Source: Novosphingobium hassiacum
GTDB taxonomy: Bacteria; Pseudomonadota; Alphaproteobacteria; Sphingomonadales; Sphingomonadaceae
NCBI RefSeq assembly: GCF_014196055.1
Contig: NZ_JACICY010000008.1
Span: 55,487 to 119,486, forward strand
Direction of reading: 5' to 3'
Length of the DNA stretch: 64,000 nt
The notes below the pieces were generated by a model. It worked only from the letters and a program-made list of their open reading frames with translations. It was not told the origin of the DNA and ran no database searches. Of the stretch, positions 43,306 to 52,699 are shown piece by piece (the first letter of the stretch is position 1; every line of letters begins with the position of its first letter). The position numbers and the translations under genes were made by a program.

Positions 43306-43938
43306 TCAGGCCGCGCGTAGCCCTGTCAGGGCCCGCGCGCCGCGATCACTGGCCGACAGTCCGTCGAACACTGCGTCGATGATCCGCGCGAGCTTTTCCT
43401 CGCTGAGGCGTTCCATGAACATGATCGTGGTGTTGGGCGCGCAATAGGGCGCGACCATCTGATTGACGAGGCTGATCGTCTCGTCCACGCCAAGGCCAGC
43501 GAAAGCACCATCGCTCATCGCCTCACCGATAATCTCGCCAAGGTAGTGGTCGGCAAGGTCGATATAGCTGCGAATCTGCGCGTAATGGTCGTTGCCGATC
43601 TCGATATAGGCTTGCAGTTTGACCGGGTCGGCTTCCCACTTCTTGCGCAGGGCAAGATAGCGGCGAGCGAAGAATTCGTACATCTTGCGACGGGGCGGCA
43701 GCTCGCTGCCGAGCACCTCCTCCATGATTTCGACCATGGGCTGAAACCAATGGTCAGCCAGCGCTTCCATCAAAGCCTCGCGCGAACTGAAATAGCGAGA
43801 CAGATTGGCTTGCGAAATACCCGCGTGCGCTGCCAGTTCGGCAAAAGATACGGCTTCTCCTCGCTCCTCGACGAGTGCTTGGGCAACTTCGACAATGCGC
43901 ATGCGCATGGTGTCGTTTTCGCTGTGAGTAGACGCCAT
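43306..43938 (-). CDS. TetR-family regulator
   Basis: The protein has 210 residues from ATG 43938. The helix-turn-helix is VSFAELAAHAGISQANLSRYFSSREALMEAL near residues 30-60. The C-terminal domain has an unassigned ligand pocket (YLALRKKWEADPVKLQAYIEIG). It is divergent to the 5'-nucleotidase gene, 172 nt away, which it may control; this is an inference. Confidence 0.88.
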   Translation of the reverse strand: MASTHSENDTMRMRIVEVAQALVEERGEAVSFAELAAHAGISQANLSRYFSSREALMEALADHWFQPMVEIMEEVLGSELPPRRKMYEFFARRYLALRKKWEADPVKLQAYIEIGNDHYAQIRSYIDLADHYLGEIIGEAMSDGAFAGLGVDETISLVNQMVAPYCAPNTTIMFMERLSEEKLARIIDAVFDGLSASDRGARALTGLRAA

Positions 43939-44110
43939 GGCGCGCGATATTCCTGCCTGAGGGTATTCTTCTCCTTTGTAGGCGTGCTGCGCCGCGCAGA
44001 CAATCTCTGTTGCGAGTGCAATCACACCGATCTGGCCTTCTAGCTGCAATGTGGATGCGCTATGGCGCGGGCCAACCGCTTGCCCACGTTACGAAAAGGG
44101 TCGCTCGTCC

Positions 44111-45862
44111 ATGCGCTTGTCAGTTCGTTTGATTCTGGCTCTGGGTCTTCCAGGAATGATCGCGGCTTGTGCCGGGCCGATGGCGACGCGCGATAGCGCA
44201 CCGGTGGAAGTGGGCATCATCGGTATCAACGACTTCCACGGCAGCCTCGAGCCGCCGCGCCAGGCGGTGAACGTGAGCGATGGCAAGGGCGGGGTGATCC
44301 CGGTTCCGGCAGGCGGCGCGGCGTGGCTCGCTTCGGCCATCGATTCGGTGCGTGCAGGACACCCGCAATCACTGACCGTTTCGGCGGGCGACATGATCAG
44401 CGCCTCGCAACTGGCGTCCTCGCTCTATCTCGACGAACCCAGCATCGGCGTGATGAACCGTATAGGCGTTGATTTCAACGCGGTCGGCAATCACGAATTC
44501 GATCGAGGGCAGAACGAACTGCTGCGCATGCAGAACGGCGGTTGCGAAAAGCTTACGCCCAAGCAGCCTTGCGCGATCGAGCCATTCACCGGGGCGACGT
44601 TCCGCTATCTTTCCGCCAGCACGGTCAAGGCCGATGGCTCGACGCTGTTCCCGGCGACGGGCCTGCGCACTTTCGGCAAGGGCAAGCGCGCAGTCACCAT
44701 TGGCGTGATCGGCCTGACACTCAAGGGCACGCCGAACCTCGTAGTGCCGAGTGGGATCGCTGGTCTGACCTTCGCGGACGAGGCCGACACGATCAACGCC
44801 GCCGTGCCCAAGCTGAAGGCACAGGGTGCGGACGCCATCATTGTGCTGATCCATGAAGGCGGGCGCACCAAGGGCGAGCCCGATCCGCAAGGGTGCACCG
44901 ATTTTGCCGGAGACATCCGCCCGATCCTCGACCGGCTGGATACCCGCGTTGATGTGGTCGTCTCGGGCCACACGCACTGGTCCTACGTCTGCGACTACGG
45001 CAAGCTCAACCCGGCCAAACCGTTCCTGCTGACCAGCGCGGGCGTCTATGGCGAACTGGTCACCGACATCACGCTGAAGATCGATCCCGTCTCCGGCCGG
45101 GTGGTGAGCAAGGCGGCCAAGAACGTGATCGTGCAGTCGGTCCCCTACACGTCCTCGCGCGGGCCGCTGGCCAACACGCCGCTGTTCCCGCAATTCCAGC
45201 CGCGCGCTGATATTGCGCAGTATGTCGCCAAATACGTCGATGCCTCGAAAGCCTACACCCAGCGCCCGATCGGCAAGATCGATCGCGCGGCACCCAAGAA
45301 CGAGGGTGCCGAAGGCGGCGCGGGCGGGCCGCTCGGCAACCTGCTCGCCGATGCGCAACTTGGCGCGACACGGCAAGCAGGCGCGCAGATCGCCTTCATG
45401 AACCCCTTCGGCATCCGCGCGCCGCTGGTCCCTGCAGCCGACGGCACGCTGACGTTTGGCGACATCTACCTGAACCAGCCCTTCGGCAACAACGTGGTGA
45501 CCGCAACGATGACCGGCGCGCAGATCAAGGCGACGCTGGAAGAGGGGCTGGATGATACCGGCCCCAAGCAGGTCCTCGCGCCATCGGCGGGCTTTGCGTT
45601 TGCTTACGATCCGGCGCGGCCATCGGGTGACCGGATCGTGTCGATCACGCTGGATGGCCAGCCGTTGGGGATGGGCCAGACGTATCGCGTGACAGTGAAC
45701 GGCTTCCTCGCGCTGGGCGGTGATGGCTTTTCAGGCTTCGTCGGAATGCCCGACGCGGTGACCGGCCCGACCGACATCGACGCGCTCGAAAGCTGGATCA
45801 AGGCGGTGCCGGTGCGGGTGGTGCCGCAAGAGGTGCGGGCTGGGGTGGTGCCCAAGGCCTGA
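44111..45862 (+). CDS. 5'-nucleotidase / 2',3'-cyclic phosphodiesterase lipoprotein (UshA-like)
   Basis: The protein has 583 residues. The signal ends in the lipobox IAAC (Cys20), so it is probably a lipoprotein in the periplasm or outer membrane. The metallophosphatase domain shows GINDFHGSLE, GNHEFDRGQNE and VVSGHTHWSY. The C-terminal nucleotide-binding domain has AQIAFMNPFGIRAPL and VTVNGFLALGGDGFSGF, which hold the base. It releases phosphate and nucleosides from external nucleotides. ATG 44111 begins a good signal. Confidence 0.92.
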   Translation: MRLSVRLILALGLPGMIAACAGPMATRDSAPVEVGIIGINDFHGSLEPPRQAVNVSDGKGGVIPVPAGGAAWLASAIDSVRAGHPQSLTVSAGDMISASQLASSLYLDEPSIGVMNRIGVDFNAVGNHEFDRGQNELLRMQNGGCEKLTPKQPCAIEPFTGATFRYLSASTVKADGSTLFPATGLRTFGKGKRAVTIGVIGLTLKGTPNLVVPSGIAGLTFADEADTINAAVPKLKAQGADAIIVLIHEGGRTKGEPDPQGCTDFAGDIRPILDRLDTRVDVVVSGHTHWSYVCDYGKLNPAKPFLLTSAGVYGELVTDITLKIDPVSGRVVSKAAKNVIVQSVPYTSSRGPLANTPLFPQFQPRADIAQYVAKYVDASKAYTQRPIGKIDRAAPKNEGAEGGAGGPLGNLLADAQLGATRQAGAQIAFMNPFGIRAPLVPAADGTLTFGDIYLNQPFGNNVVTATMTGAQIKATLEEGLDDTGPKQVLAPSAGFAFAYDPARPSGDRIVSITLDGQPLGMGQTYRVTVNGFLALGGDGFSGFVGMPDAVTGPTDIDALESWIKAVPVRVVPQEVRAGVVPKA

Positions 45863-45881
45863 GTTCAACCCACAGCCCGTA

Positions 45882-45935
45882 CGTGTCGAGCGAAGTCGAG
45901 ACACCACGCACAGTGTCTCGACTTCGCTCGACACG
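45882..45935. repeat. Perfect 23-bp inverted repeat (family A)
   Basis: Arms 45882-45904 and 45913-45935 are perfect complements around an 8-nt loop; the core is GTGTCGAGCGAAGTCGAGAC. A second copy with a 28-bp arm lies at 63901-63965. It follows the 5'-nucleotidase stop and may end transcription. The remaining gap to 46095 shows no gene. Confidence 0.85.
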
Positions 45936-46095
45936 AACGGATCATTTCAGAAGGCGTTTGGTATCACATCATGGGTCACGCTGGCGCAACCGCCTGTTGA
46001 TGGCAGCTTTCGGCGCGTTGCTATCGCCCTGGGGATGACTTCTTTTGGGTGGAAGGCAGACATTACGGCGGTATAGTCAGCACGCGAGGTGCAGC

Positions 46096-46413
46096 ATGCG
46101 AAGTGCGGTAATGAAGTGGCTGGTTACGATCGGGGCTACCATCGCGCTGGCCACGGCCATGCTGCTTTGGGGCCTTGCACCAGCTTCCGAGTGCAGCACG
46201 CCGCAAGAGATACATTGGTGGACTGGGTTGCCCGCTTTCGTCTTCTACGTGGCCGCTGGTTGTTACATCGCCGCTCAGGGCACCCTCGCGCAACGCCTGC
46301 TACTGTTCATAACCTCGGCTGGAATTATCGTCGTCTATGTGGCGATACTCTCTCAAAGCTTGCCGATAGTCATCCAGACTGAGATTAGCTGCGCGGCGCA
46401 GGGCCTGCGCTAA
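46096..46413 (+). CDS. Small integral membrane protein of unknown function
   Basis: The protein has 105 residues. Three hydrophobic helices are visible (WLVTIGATIALATAMLLWGL, LPAFVFYVAAGCYIAAQG, LLLFITSAGIIVVYVAIL). GAGGTG lies upstream of ATG 46096. I recognise no family. Confidence 0.5.
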   Translation: MRSAVMKWLVTIGATIALATAMLLWGLAPASECSTPQEIHWWTGLPAFVFYVAAGCYIAAQGTLAQRLLLFITSAGIIVVYVAILSQSLPIVIQTEISCAAQGLR

Positions 46414-46463
46414 CCTCGATGGCCGCTACGGTGTCGTGTCCGGAACGGCAACTTTTGGCAAAA

Positions 46464-47264
46464 CTACCCCCGCTTCGGGGACCTCGGCACAAACCCCGAG
46501 GTCCGCGCCACATACTCCGCATACCCCGGTCGCCGCTCGGCCATGCCCTTTTCCAGCAGCGGTTTGCCCGACCAGCGCGTCAGGGTGACGGTCAGGAACA
46601 GCGGCCCGATCACGCTGCCCAGCGCGACCCACAGGCCCGCCTCGGACGCGGCGAGCCAGATGCCCCACCACACGCAGGCGTCGCCGAAGTAGTTGGGGTG
46701 GCGGGTGTAGCGCCACAGGCCTGTGTCGAGCACGCGGCCCTTGTTGGCGGGGTCGGCACGGAAGCGGTTCAGTTGCCGGTCGCCGACCGCCTCGAACGTG
46801 ATGCCGACGAGCCATAGCGCCCCTCCGGCCATCGCCAGCGCACCGATGGGCGCGGGCGCGCCGCTCGCCAGAATGCCGAGTTGCGCGGGCAGGCAGGTGA
46901 AGAACAGCAGCACCGCCTGCGGGCCGAACACGACCTTCAAGGCTGCCGAGCCGTAACGCCGCTGAGCACGCGCCTTGCCGAGAATCTTTGCATAGCGCGG
47001 GTCCTCGCCATGGACGCGCCAGCGGGTGAATAAGTGCCACGCCAACCGCGCCGCCCAGATTGCCGTAATCGCAGCGATCAGGCTCGCCCGCGCGCCCGGC
47101 GCGTCGAGTTGGACCCATGAAACCAGCGCCAGCACGCCCATGCCGCCGCCCCAGACCGCGTCGATGAAGCTGACATCGCCGATGCGCACCGCTATCCGCC
47201 ACAGGATCAGCATCGCCCCGGCCAGGACCAGCGCGTTGAGGGCCAGCGCCTCAGACAATGGCAA
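46464..47264 (-). CDS. DUF1295 / steroid 5-alpha-reductase-like membrane protein
   Basis: The protein has 266 residues and about six transmembrane helices. Family motifs are SFIDAVWGGGMGVLALVSW, RWRVHGEDPRYAKI and LWRYTRHPNYFGDACVWWGIWL. Members are NADPH-dependent reductase or methyltransferase-like membrane enzymes of uncertain substrate. The ATG lies inside the end of the upstream acyltransferase gene (14-nt overlap), so the two are co-translated. Confidence 0.88.
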   Translation of the reverse strand: MPLSEALALNALVLAGAMLILWRIAVRIGDVSFIDAVWGGGMGVLALVSWVQLDAPGARASLIAAITAIWAARLAWHLFTRWRVHGEDPRYAKILGKARAQRRYGSAALKVVFGPQAVLLFFTCLPAQLGILASGAPAPIGALAMAGGALWLVGITFEAVGDRQLNRFRADPANKGRVLDTGLWRYTRHPNYFGDACVWWGIWLAASEAGLWVALGSVIGPLFLTVTLTRWSGKPLLEKGMAERRPGYAEYVARTSGFVPRSPKRG

Positions 47265-47862
47265 TCTCCGCCGCGCTGGTCAGGCCGCGCGCCGGATGTC
47301 GCGGCGTGACCGTGCGATAGATCTCGAAGATCTTCGCCATGTCCGCATCGTAGTCGCCGGTCGGCCAGATCGCGGGGCCGAGGCCGCCGGTCTTCGTGCC
47401 GTAGTCCATCATGCCTACGACCAGCGGAACGCCAGCTTTCAGCGCGATGTGGTAGAATCCGGTGCGCCATTGGCCGACCTTGCCGCGCGTACCCTCGGGC
47501 GCGATGGTCAGCATGAAGCGGTCGCGCCGCGCGAATTCGGCGACCATCGTATCGACGACGTTGGCCCGTTCGGAACGCACCACCCGCACGCCGCCCATGT
47601 CGCGCATGAAACGCCCCAGCGGCCAGCGGAACAGGCTGTCCTTGGCCATGAAATGCGGGCGCAGGCCGAGATCCTCGGTCAACCCGATGAAGTAGAGAAA
47701 GTCCCAGTTGGACGTATGTGGTGCCGCGATGATCACGCAGCGCCCATCCGCAGGGGGCACACCCGTCGCTTTCCAGCCGCGCGCGCGGTAGAACGTCACC
47801 AGCGCCTTGCGTACGATCCGCGATAGCAGGCTAGGCCTGCGGTCCTCGATTACCCCTGTCAT
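47251..47862 (-). CDS. 1-acylglycerol-3-phosphate acyltransferase-family protein
   Basis: The protein has 203 residues. The catalytic HX4D motif is PHTSNWDF, and TIAPEGTRGK is the glycerolipid acyltransferase substrate motif. The length fits the shorter PlsC-like branch. It may acylate lysophosphatidate or another lipid at the inner membrane. It overlaps the DUF1295 gene by 14 nt, suggesting a shared lipid-related role. Confidence 0.85.
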   Translation of the reverse strand: MTGVIEDRRPSLLSRIVRKALVTFYRARGWKATGVPPADGRCVIIAAPHTSNWDFLYFIGLTEDLGLRPHFMAKDSLFRWPLGRFMRDMGGVRVVRSERANVVDTMVAEFARRDRFMLTIAPEGTRGKVGQWRTGFYHIALKAGVPLVVGMMDYGTKTGGLGPAIWPTGDYDADMAKIFEIYRTVTPRHPARGLTSAAEIAIV

Positions 47863-47917
47863 CCCCTGTCTCCCCCCGAGATGGGATATCGCGACCGACG
47901 GGTTGAGTCCAACAAAC

Positions 47918-48010
47918 TCCCCTCCCCGGCGGGGAGGGGCTGGGGGAGGGGGCGCGACACTGAATTAGCGCCCAACTCCCCTCCCCAACCCTCCCCTCAA
48001 GGGGAGGGAG
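47918..48010. repeat. C/G-rich inverted repeat (family D)
   Basis: CTCCCCTCCCC occurs at 47918-47928 and again at 47976-47986, and the complementary GGGGAGGG at 47931-47938 and 48000-48008. The arms can fold in two short hairpins. It spans the acyltransferase-ferritin-like gap and includes the last codons of the ferritin-like gene. Confidence 0.65.
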
Positions 48011-48677
48011 CAAAGTTGGTCTGACACTCTGTCACATCCGGCCACGCCGCCATGCGCGGGGTCGAGCGCCGGAGGAACAGGCTCGGGAGCTTGATCAGCA
48101 TCAGCGACTTGTGGATCCAGTAGTCGGCCCAGCGCTCGCGCCACAGCGCCTTTGCGCGGCCTTGGCGGTCCAGCCAGCCTTCGTAGGGCATCCAGTGATC
48201 GGGCTCGTCCTTTTCGACGACCTCGAAAATGCGCTTCATTGCCTTGTCGGACAGGACATGGCGATTGCGCAGCAGCACTTCCACCTGATGCATCCCCCTC
48301 TGTTCGGTCAGCACGATCACCCGGCACAGCCGCTCGAACGCGTCGGGACTGGCGATCACGCCGTTGGTGTCGAGTTCATCGATCGAGCAGCCGAAGACCT
48401 TCTCGATAAACCGGTCGATGTGCCCGCAGGTGCTGTCGACGCTGAGCGGCATCCGTCCCTGCAGCTCGAACCAGCGGCGAAACATCACGTAATGCTTGCG
48501 CTCGTCCCTACGGTGCTTCTCAATCGCGGCGATGAATGCCAGATCGCCAGGGCAGCGCACGCGCACCGCATCGAGCACCCGGTCGAGCGAGGTGTATCCG
48601 CGATGTTCGTTGTAAATGTAGATCGACGCGAGCACGTCGAGGAACCGGGTACGGTAGCGCTGGAAAAGCTTTGACAC
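47997..48677 (-). CDS. Ferritin-like-fold protein
   Basis: The protein has 226 residues, mostly helical. Acidic and His residues occur in the spacing of ferritin-like metal sites: FIAAIEKHRRDERKHYVMFRRWFE (E/H) and VVEKDEPDHWMPYEGWL. Conserved in many proteobacteria, its function is not known to me. The last residues (NFAPSP) are encoded by the C/G-rich repeat, so the C-terminus has probably been extended by repeat insertion. GTG 48677 is the start. Confidence 0.7.
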   Translation of the reverse strand: MSKLFQRYRTRFLDVLASIYIYNEHRGYTSLDRVLDAVRVRCPGDLAFIAAIEKHRRDERKHYVMFRRWFELQGRMPLSVDSTCGHIDRFIEKVFGCSIDELDTNGVIASPDAFERLCRVIVLTEQRGMHQVEVLLRNRHVLSDKAMKRIFEVVEKDEPDHWMPYEGWLDRQGRAKALWRERWADYWIHKSLMLIKLPSLFLRRSTPRMAAWPDVTECQTNFAPSP

Positions 48678-48783
48678 GATTCATCATCGCATGAACCGGC
48701 ATTTCGTTCCACTCTGCCCATTCGGGCTTGCCAAGATCCGCACCGCGCATATGGACGCGGAAGCTTTACTGGAACCGGCACGC

Positions 48784-49209
48784 ATGGCGATATTTACCAG
48801 CAATCCCAAGTTCGACTGGATCTTCCGGTGCGGGTGGAAGGGCTTATGCCCGCGTTGCGCCAAGGCGTCGATGTTTCAGGGGTGGCTCAAGCTGCAGAAG
48901 ACGTGCCCGGAATGCGGGCTGAACTACGATTTCGCCAATGCCGACGATGGGCCGGCTTTCTTCGCCCTGTGCGTGACCGCGTTTCCGCTGATCTTCGTCG
49001 CTGTCTGGCTCGAGGTCGCCTACGCGCCGCCGTGGTGGGTGCATCTGGTGACGTCGGTGCCGATCCTGGGCGTGGGCTGCCTTGCCACGCTGCGCCCGTT
49101 CAAGGGGTGGCTGGTCGCCTCGCAATACGTCAACAACGCGATTGAGGCGGGGACGGAGAACCTGTGGGCCAAGCTCAATGCCAAGCGCGAAAGTGACGCC
49201 GAGGGCTGA
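48784..49209 (+). CDS. DUF983 membrane protein
   Basis: The protein has 141 residues. Four zinc-ligand-like cysteines lie in CPRCAKASMF and CPECGLNYDF, followed by two transmembrane helices (FFALCVTAFPLIFVAVWLEV and LVTSVPILGVGCLATL). This is the DUF983 layout. I chose ATG 48784 because longer starts at 48691 and 48751 add an unconserved leader without a ribosome site. Function unknown. Confidence 0.8.
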   Translation: MAIFTSNPKFDWIFRCGWKGLCPRCAKASMFQGWLKLQKTCPECGLNYDFANADDGPAFFALCVTAFPLIFVAVWLEVAYAPPWWVHLVTSVPILGVGCLATLRPFKGWLVASQYVNNAIEAGTENLWAKLNAKRESDAEG

Positions 49210-49212
49210 GCG

Positions 49213-49605
49213 TCAGCTGCGCTTTTTCGTCGGTTTCGGTTTGGGCTTCGCTGGTGGCTTGGCTGCAGCCTTGGGCTGAAGTTTGGGCCACGCCCCGATG
49301 ACCGCAGCTTTGACCAGCGTCCGCGCGGGCTGGTCGCGTGTTTCGGGGTGATCTTCGAGGTACTTGGCGACCACATCACGCACTTGTCCGCCGGTCGCGC
49401 CGGTCGGAGTCTTGAACGGCTGGTCGAGGAAGCGCGATCCGTCGAGCACGCCCATCACGTATGAAAGACACAAAGCCTTGTCGACGGCGGTGCCCGACGA
49501 GCAGGTGTCGTGCAGCTGGTTGCCACTCATCCATTCGGCGCGGGCGGGCACAGTGGACAAGGCGAGGCCCGTCGCCAGCACGAGGATTGATCTGATTGCG
49601 GGCAT
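49213..49605 (-). CDS. Rap1a/Tai-like secreted protein
   Basis: The protein has 130 residues with a signal peptide (SILVLATGLALSTVPARA). LCLSYVMGVLDGSRF and GQVRDVVAKYLEDHPETRDQPA match the Rap1a/Tai immunity-protein fold. A Lys/Pro-rich tail (PKAAAKPPAKPKPKPTKKRS) follows. In Serratia such proteins protect against type VI effectors; no effector or T6SS gene is near, so an immunity role is not supported here. AAGGAT precedes ATG 49605. Confidence 0.72.
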   Translation of the reverse strand: MPAIRSILVLATGLALSTVPARAEWMSGNQLHDTCSSGTAVDKALCLSYVMGVLDGSRFLDQPFKTPTGATGGQVRDVVAKYLEDHPETRDQPARTLVKAAVIGAWPKLQPKAAAKPPAKPKPKPTKKRS

Positions 49606-49668
49606 CGTTGATCCTTGTTCGGTCGCGCTGATCAACCGCCGACGGACAGGGAGGGTTCCACGCAGGCC

Positions 49669-50355
49669 TCAGGCGGTCTTGCGATAATCGGCGGTGATCT
49701 CTCCGCAGGCAGCCAGTTCTGCCTCATGAGCTTCCTCGCGCCAGCTTTCGGCCAGAGCTTCGGCTTCCCACTCCAGCATAGCTGGATGCGCCAGCACCTG
49801 ATCGACCCAGGCCTGCCCATTGCCCACGTCCAGACCATAAGTGCGGATGCGGAAGGCGACCGGCGCGAAGAAGGCATCGAGCGCGGTGAACGCAGGGCCC
49901 GCCAGCCATGGACCACCGAAAGTGGAGACGCCGTGCTCGAATATCTCGCGCACGCGCCCAACATCGCGCAGCAACGCGGCGCTCATCGGGCGCGGCTTGA
50001 CCCGTACGCCGACGTTCATCGTGCAGTCGTTGCGCAGCGCCGAAAAGCCGCCGTGCATCTCTGCGACGGCGCACATTGCAAAGGCGCGCGCGGCGTCGTC
50101 AGCAGGCCAGACGCCGTCATGACGTTCGGCGAGGTAGAGCGCGATGCCGAGTGAATCCCAGATCGTGCGCTCGCCGTCGACCAGGACCGGAACTTGCCCG
50201 GTCGGCGAAAACCCACGGAATTCTTCATAGTTCGATGGCTTGGTAAACGGCTCGATCCTGTCTTGGAACGCAATGCCGAGTGCCTTCATCACCAACCATG
50301 GCCGCAGCGACCAGCTGGAATAGTTCCGGTTCGCCGTGATCAGCGTGTAGCTCAC
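49669..50355 (-). CDS. Glutathione S-transferase
   Basis: The protein has 228 residues. The N-terminal thioredoxin fold starts TLITANRNYSSWSLRPWLVMKALG with the catalytic Ser, and QVPVLVDGERTIWDSLGIALYLAE carries the glutathione-binding segment. The all-helical C-terminal domain follows. It probably conjugates glutathione to unknown electrophiles in the cytoplasm. It is followed downstream by the Rap1a-like gene and preceded by scoB on the same strand. Confidence 0.9.
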   Translation of the reverse strand: MSYTLITANRNYSSWSLRPWLVMKALGIAFQDRIEPFTKPSNYEEFRGFSPTGQVPVLVDGERTIWDSLGIALYLAERHDGVWPADDAARAFAMCAVAEMHGGFSALRNDCTMNVGVRVKPRPMSAALLRDVGRVREIFEHGVSTFGGPWLAGPAFTALDAFFAPVAFRIRTYGLDVGNGQAWVDQVLAHPAMLEWEAEALAESWREEAHEAELAACGEITADYRKTA

Positions 50356-50376
50356 CTGAACTCTCCTTTGCGCATA

Positions 50377-51036
50377 TTATTCCACGTAGTGCGCGGTCGT
50401 CTTGGCGCGCACCTCTTCGGCGCTCACGCCCGGAGCCAGTTCGATCAGCTTGAACGGCGAAGCATGATCAGCCCGCGCAAAGACTGCAAGGTCGGTGACG
50501 ATCATGTCGACCACGCCGACGCCAGTCAGCGGCAGGGTGCAAGCTGGGATGAACTTCGGCGTGCCGTCCTTGGCAGTGTGTTCCATCACGACGATGATCT
50601 TCTTGACGCCCGCGACGAGATCCATCGCGCCGCCCATGCCCTTGATCATCTTGCCGGGCACCATCCAGTTGGCGATGTCGCCGTTTTCCGCGACTTCCAT
50701 TGCGCCGAGCACGGTCAGATCGATCTTGCCGCCACGGATCATCGCAAAGCTGGTCGCGCTGTCGAAATAGGCCGACTGCGGCAACTCGCTGATCGTCTGC
50801 TTGCCCGCGTTGATCAGGTCGGCGTCTTCCTCGCCCGCATAGGGAAACGGTCCGATGCCGAGCATGCCGTTCTCGGACTGCAGCGTCACTGTCATGCCCT
50901 GGGGCACGTGGTTGGCGACCAGTGTCGGGATGCCGATGCCCAGGTTCACGTAATACCCGTCCTGCAGTTCGCGCGCGGCGCGTGCTGCCATCTGGTCGCG
51001 GCTCCAGCCTGCCTTCAGTCCGTCATGCGTGGTCAT
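50377..51036 (-). CDS. scoB: Succinyl-CoA:3-ketoacid CoA-transferase subunit B
   Basis: The protein has 219 residues. [18 protein letters not shown] and [14 protein letters not shown] carry the catalytic Glu of class I CoA-transferases. [30 protein letters not shown] is a further motif. With subunit A it moves CoA from succinyl-CoA to acetoacetate. Unusually, a separate lipoprotein gene lies between scoA and scoB. Confidence 0.93.
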   Translation of the reverse strand: MTTHDGLKAGWSRDQMAARAARELQDGYYVNLGIGIPTLVANHVPQGMTVTLQSENGMLGIGPFPYAGEEDADLINAGKQTISELPQSAYFDSATSFAMIRGGKIDLTVLGAMEVAENGDIANWMVPGKMIKGMGGAMDLVAGVKKIIVVMEHTAKDGTPKFIPACTLPLTGVGVVDMIVTDLAVFARADHASPFKLIELAPGVSAEEVRAKTTAHYVE

Positions 51037-51052
51037 AGTCTGGTTTTCCTGC

Positions 51053-51886
51053 TTATCGGATGGGGGGCGGCACGAGGAACCATCCGGTTCCGATGTGCTG
51101 CTCCAACGCCAGCGCAACCGGCCCGTCCGGGTTGCGCAGGTAATCGAAAACTTCGTCGAAATCGCCGCGTCGGTCACCGGCGATCGCGATAACGCACCAG
51201 TCATCGGCGGCGCGATTGAGTATCTGCTGCTTGCGCCTTTCCTGCCCGCGCAAAAGCAGCGTGCTATCGATTCCCAGCGGGTCGAGCCCGGTCGCCTTGA
51301 GCGTCGTAGCGAGGTCCTTGTCCGCGCTTTCGGGCAGAGTCGCGATCCACACCACCGCCGTGCCGGTTCCGCGGATCGCGCGCAGGCGACCGGCAAGGCC
51401 GGGTGCGGGCGAGGGCGGGTCGGTCAGGTCGAAGGGCTTGTCGCCGACATCGAGGTCGATCAGCAGCGCACTGCGTTGATCGGTGCAGTCGACCATCCGG
51501 GGCAGCGTTCCGAGGCTGCGCTGATCGATCAGGACCGAAGCGCGCCGCTTGCGCGGCTTGCCCTGTTCGGCAGCGGCCAGCACGTATGTCGAAAGCGGGG
51601 CGTATGGATCGGCGTCCGCAGTCTCGCCCGCCGGGGCCACGGCATTGGAAGATGACGTCTGGACGGTCTGCGGCTTCGGCTCGGTCATTGGCGAAGCAGG
51701 TGGCGGCACCGCGACGCCTCCGCCGACCGTGACCACCGGCTTCCGTCCTGCCCGCTCGCCGGACAGATCGGCCGAACGTTTGACCACCGCGCCGCTCGCC
51801 ACGACCGGCACCAGTGCGGCGGCCACGCAACTGCCCAGTTGCGTGGCCGCCAGCGCCAGCACCGCCAAGCGAAGCAGCGCCGTCAT
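51053..51886 (-). CDS. HAD-like lipoprotein between scoA and scoB
   Basis: The protein has 277 residues. The signal ends LGSC (Cys20), a lipobox. A Pro/Ala-rich spacer follows, then a globular half with [15 protein letters not shown] and [30 protein letters not shown], which resembles the HAD/acid-phosphatase pattern though the nucleophile DxD is not fully matched (DLD). It could be a phosphatase relic or a binding protein. It is 3 nt after scoA and 16 nt before scoB, so it is almost certainly co-transcribed with them. Confidence 0.6.
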   Translation of the reverse strand: MTALLRLAVLALAATQLGSCVAAALVPVVASGAVVKRSADLSGERAGRKPVVTVGGGVAVPPPASPMTEPKPQTVQTSSSNAVAPAGETADADPYAPLSTYVLAAAEQGKPRKRRASVLIDQRSLGTLPRMVDCTDQRSALLIDLDVGDKPFDLTDPPSPAPGLAGRLRAIRGTGTAVVWIATLPESADKDLATTLKATGLDPLGIDSTLLLRGQERRKQQILNRAADDWCVIAIAGDRRGDFDEVFDYLRNPDGPVALALEQHIGTGWFLVPPPIR

Positions 51887-51889
51887 TGG

Positions 51890-52600
51890 TCAGGCGGCCT
51901 CCCGCTCGCGCACGGTGCGGAACTCGATTTTCTTGTCGTAAGGCGCGCCGACGATGATCCGCTGCACGTAGACGCCGGGCAAGTGGATGCTGTCGGGGTC
52001 GAGGCTGCCCACCGGCACGATTTCTTCCACTTCGACCACGCAGACCTTGCCGGCGGTGGCGGCGGGCACATTAAAGTTGCGCGCGGTCTTGCGGAACACG
52101 ACGTTGCCGGTCTCGTCCGCCTTCCACGCCTTGACCAGCGCGAGGTCGGCGAAGATCCCTTGTTCAAGGACATATTCCTGGCCGTCGAAAACCTTGGTTT
52201 CCTTGCCCTCGGCAACCAGCGTGCCGACGCCGGTCTTGGTATAGAAGCCCGGGATGCCCGCGCCGCCCGCGCGCATGCGTTCGGCCAGGGTGCCTTGGGG
52301 CGAAAATTCGACTTCGAGTTCGCCCGAGAGGTACTGGCGTTCGAATTCCTTGTTCTCGCCGACGTAGCTCGAGATCATCTTCTTCACCTGCCGCGTGCGC
52401 AGCAGCTTGCCGATGCCTTCGTTGTCGATCCCGGCGTTGTTGCTGGCAAAGGTCAGATCCTTCACGCCGCTGTCACGCACCGCATCGAGCAGGCGTTCGG
52501 GCACGCCGCACAGGCCAAACCCGCCGCAGGTGATCAGCAGGCCATCGCGGAGCAGGCCATCGAGCGCGGCGGCGGCATCGGCGTAAAGCTTCTTCGACAT
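51890..52600 (-). CDS. scoA: Succinyl-CoA:3-ketoacid CoA-transferase subunit A
   Basis: The protein has 236 residues. [19 protein letters not shown] and [26 protein letters not shown] match subunit A, and [13 protein letters not shown] is the conserved loop. It pairs with scoB downstream. ATG 52600 is chosen on family N-terminus ([13 protein letters not shown]). It is divergent to the LysR gene with a dyad between them. Confidence 0.93.
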   Translation of the reverse strand: MSKKLYADAAAALDGLLRDGLLITCGGFGLCGVPERLLDAVRDSGVKDLTFASNNAGIDNEGIGKLLRTRQVKKMISSYVGENKEFERQYLSGELEVEFSPQGTLAERMRAGGAGIPGFYTKTGVGTLVAEGKETKVFDGQEYVLEQGIFADLALVKAWKADETGNVVFRKTARNFNVPAATAGKVCVVEVEEIVPVGSLDPDSIHLPGVYVQRIIVGAPYDKKIEFRTVREREAA

Positions 52601-52669
52601 CGTGGAAATCTCTCCTGCGTTCAGGCGGGCTGGTAGCACGGGCGACGGATTGAAAAGAGCGATTGTTTT

Positions 52670-52685
52670 TTATCTGATTCGATAA
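52670..52685. promoter_or_regulatory. Candidate LysR operator between scoA and the regulator
   Basis: TTATC and GATAA (52670-52674, 52681-52685) form a 5-bp dyad around 6 nt, within 15 nt of the LysR start and 70 nt upstream of scoA. LysR regulators bind AT-rich dyads of this size next to their own gene. Confidence 0.5.
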
Positions 52686-52699
52686 GAATTACTGATCGA

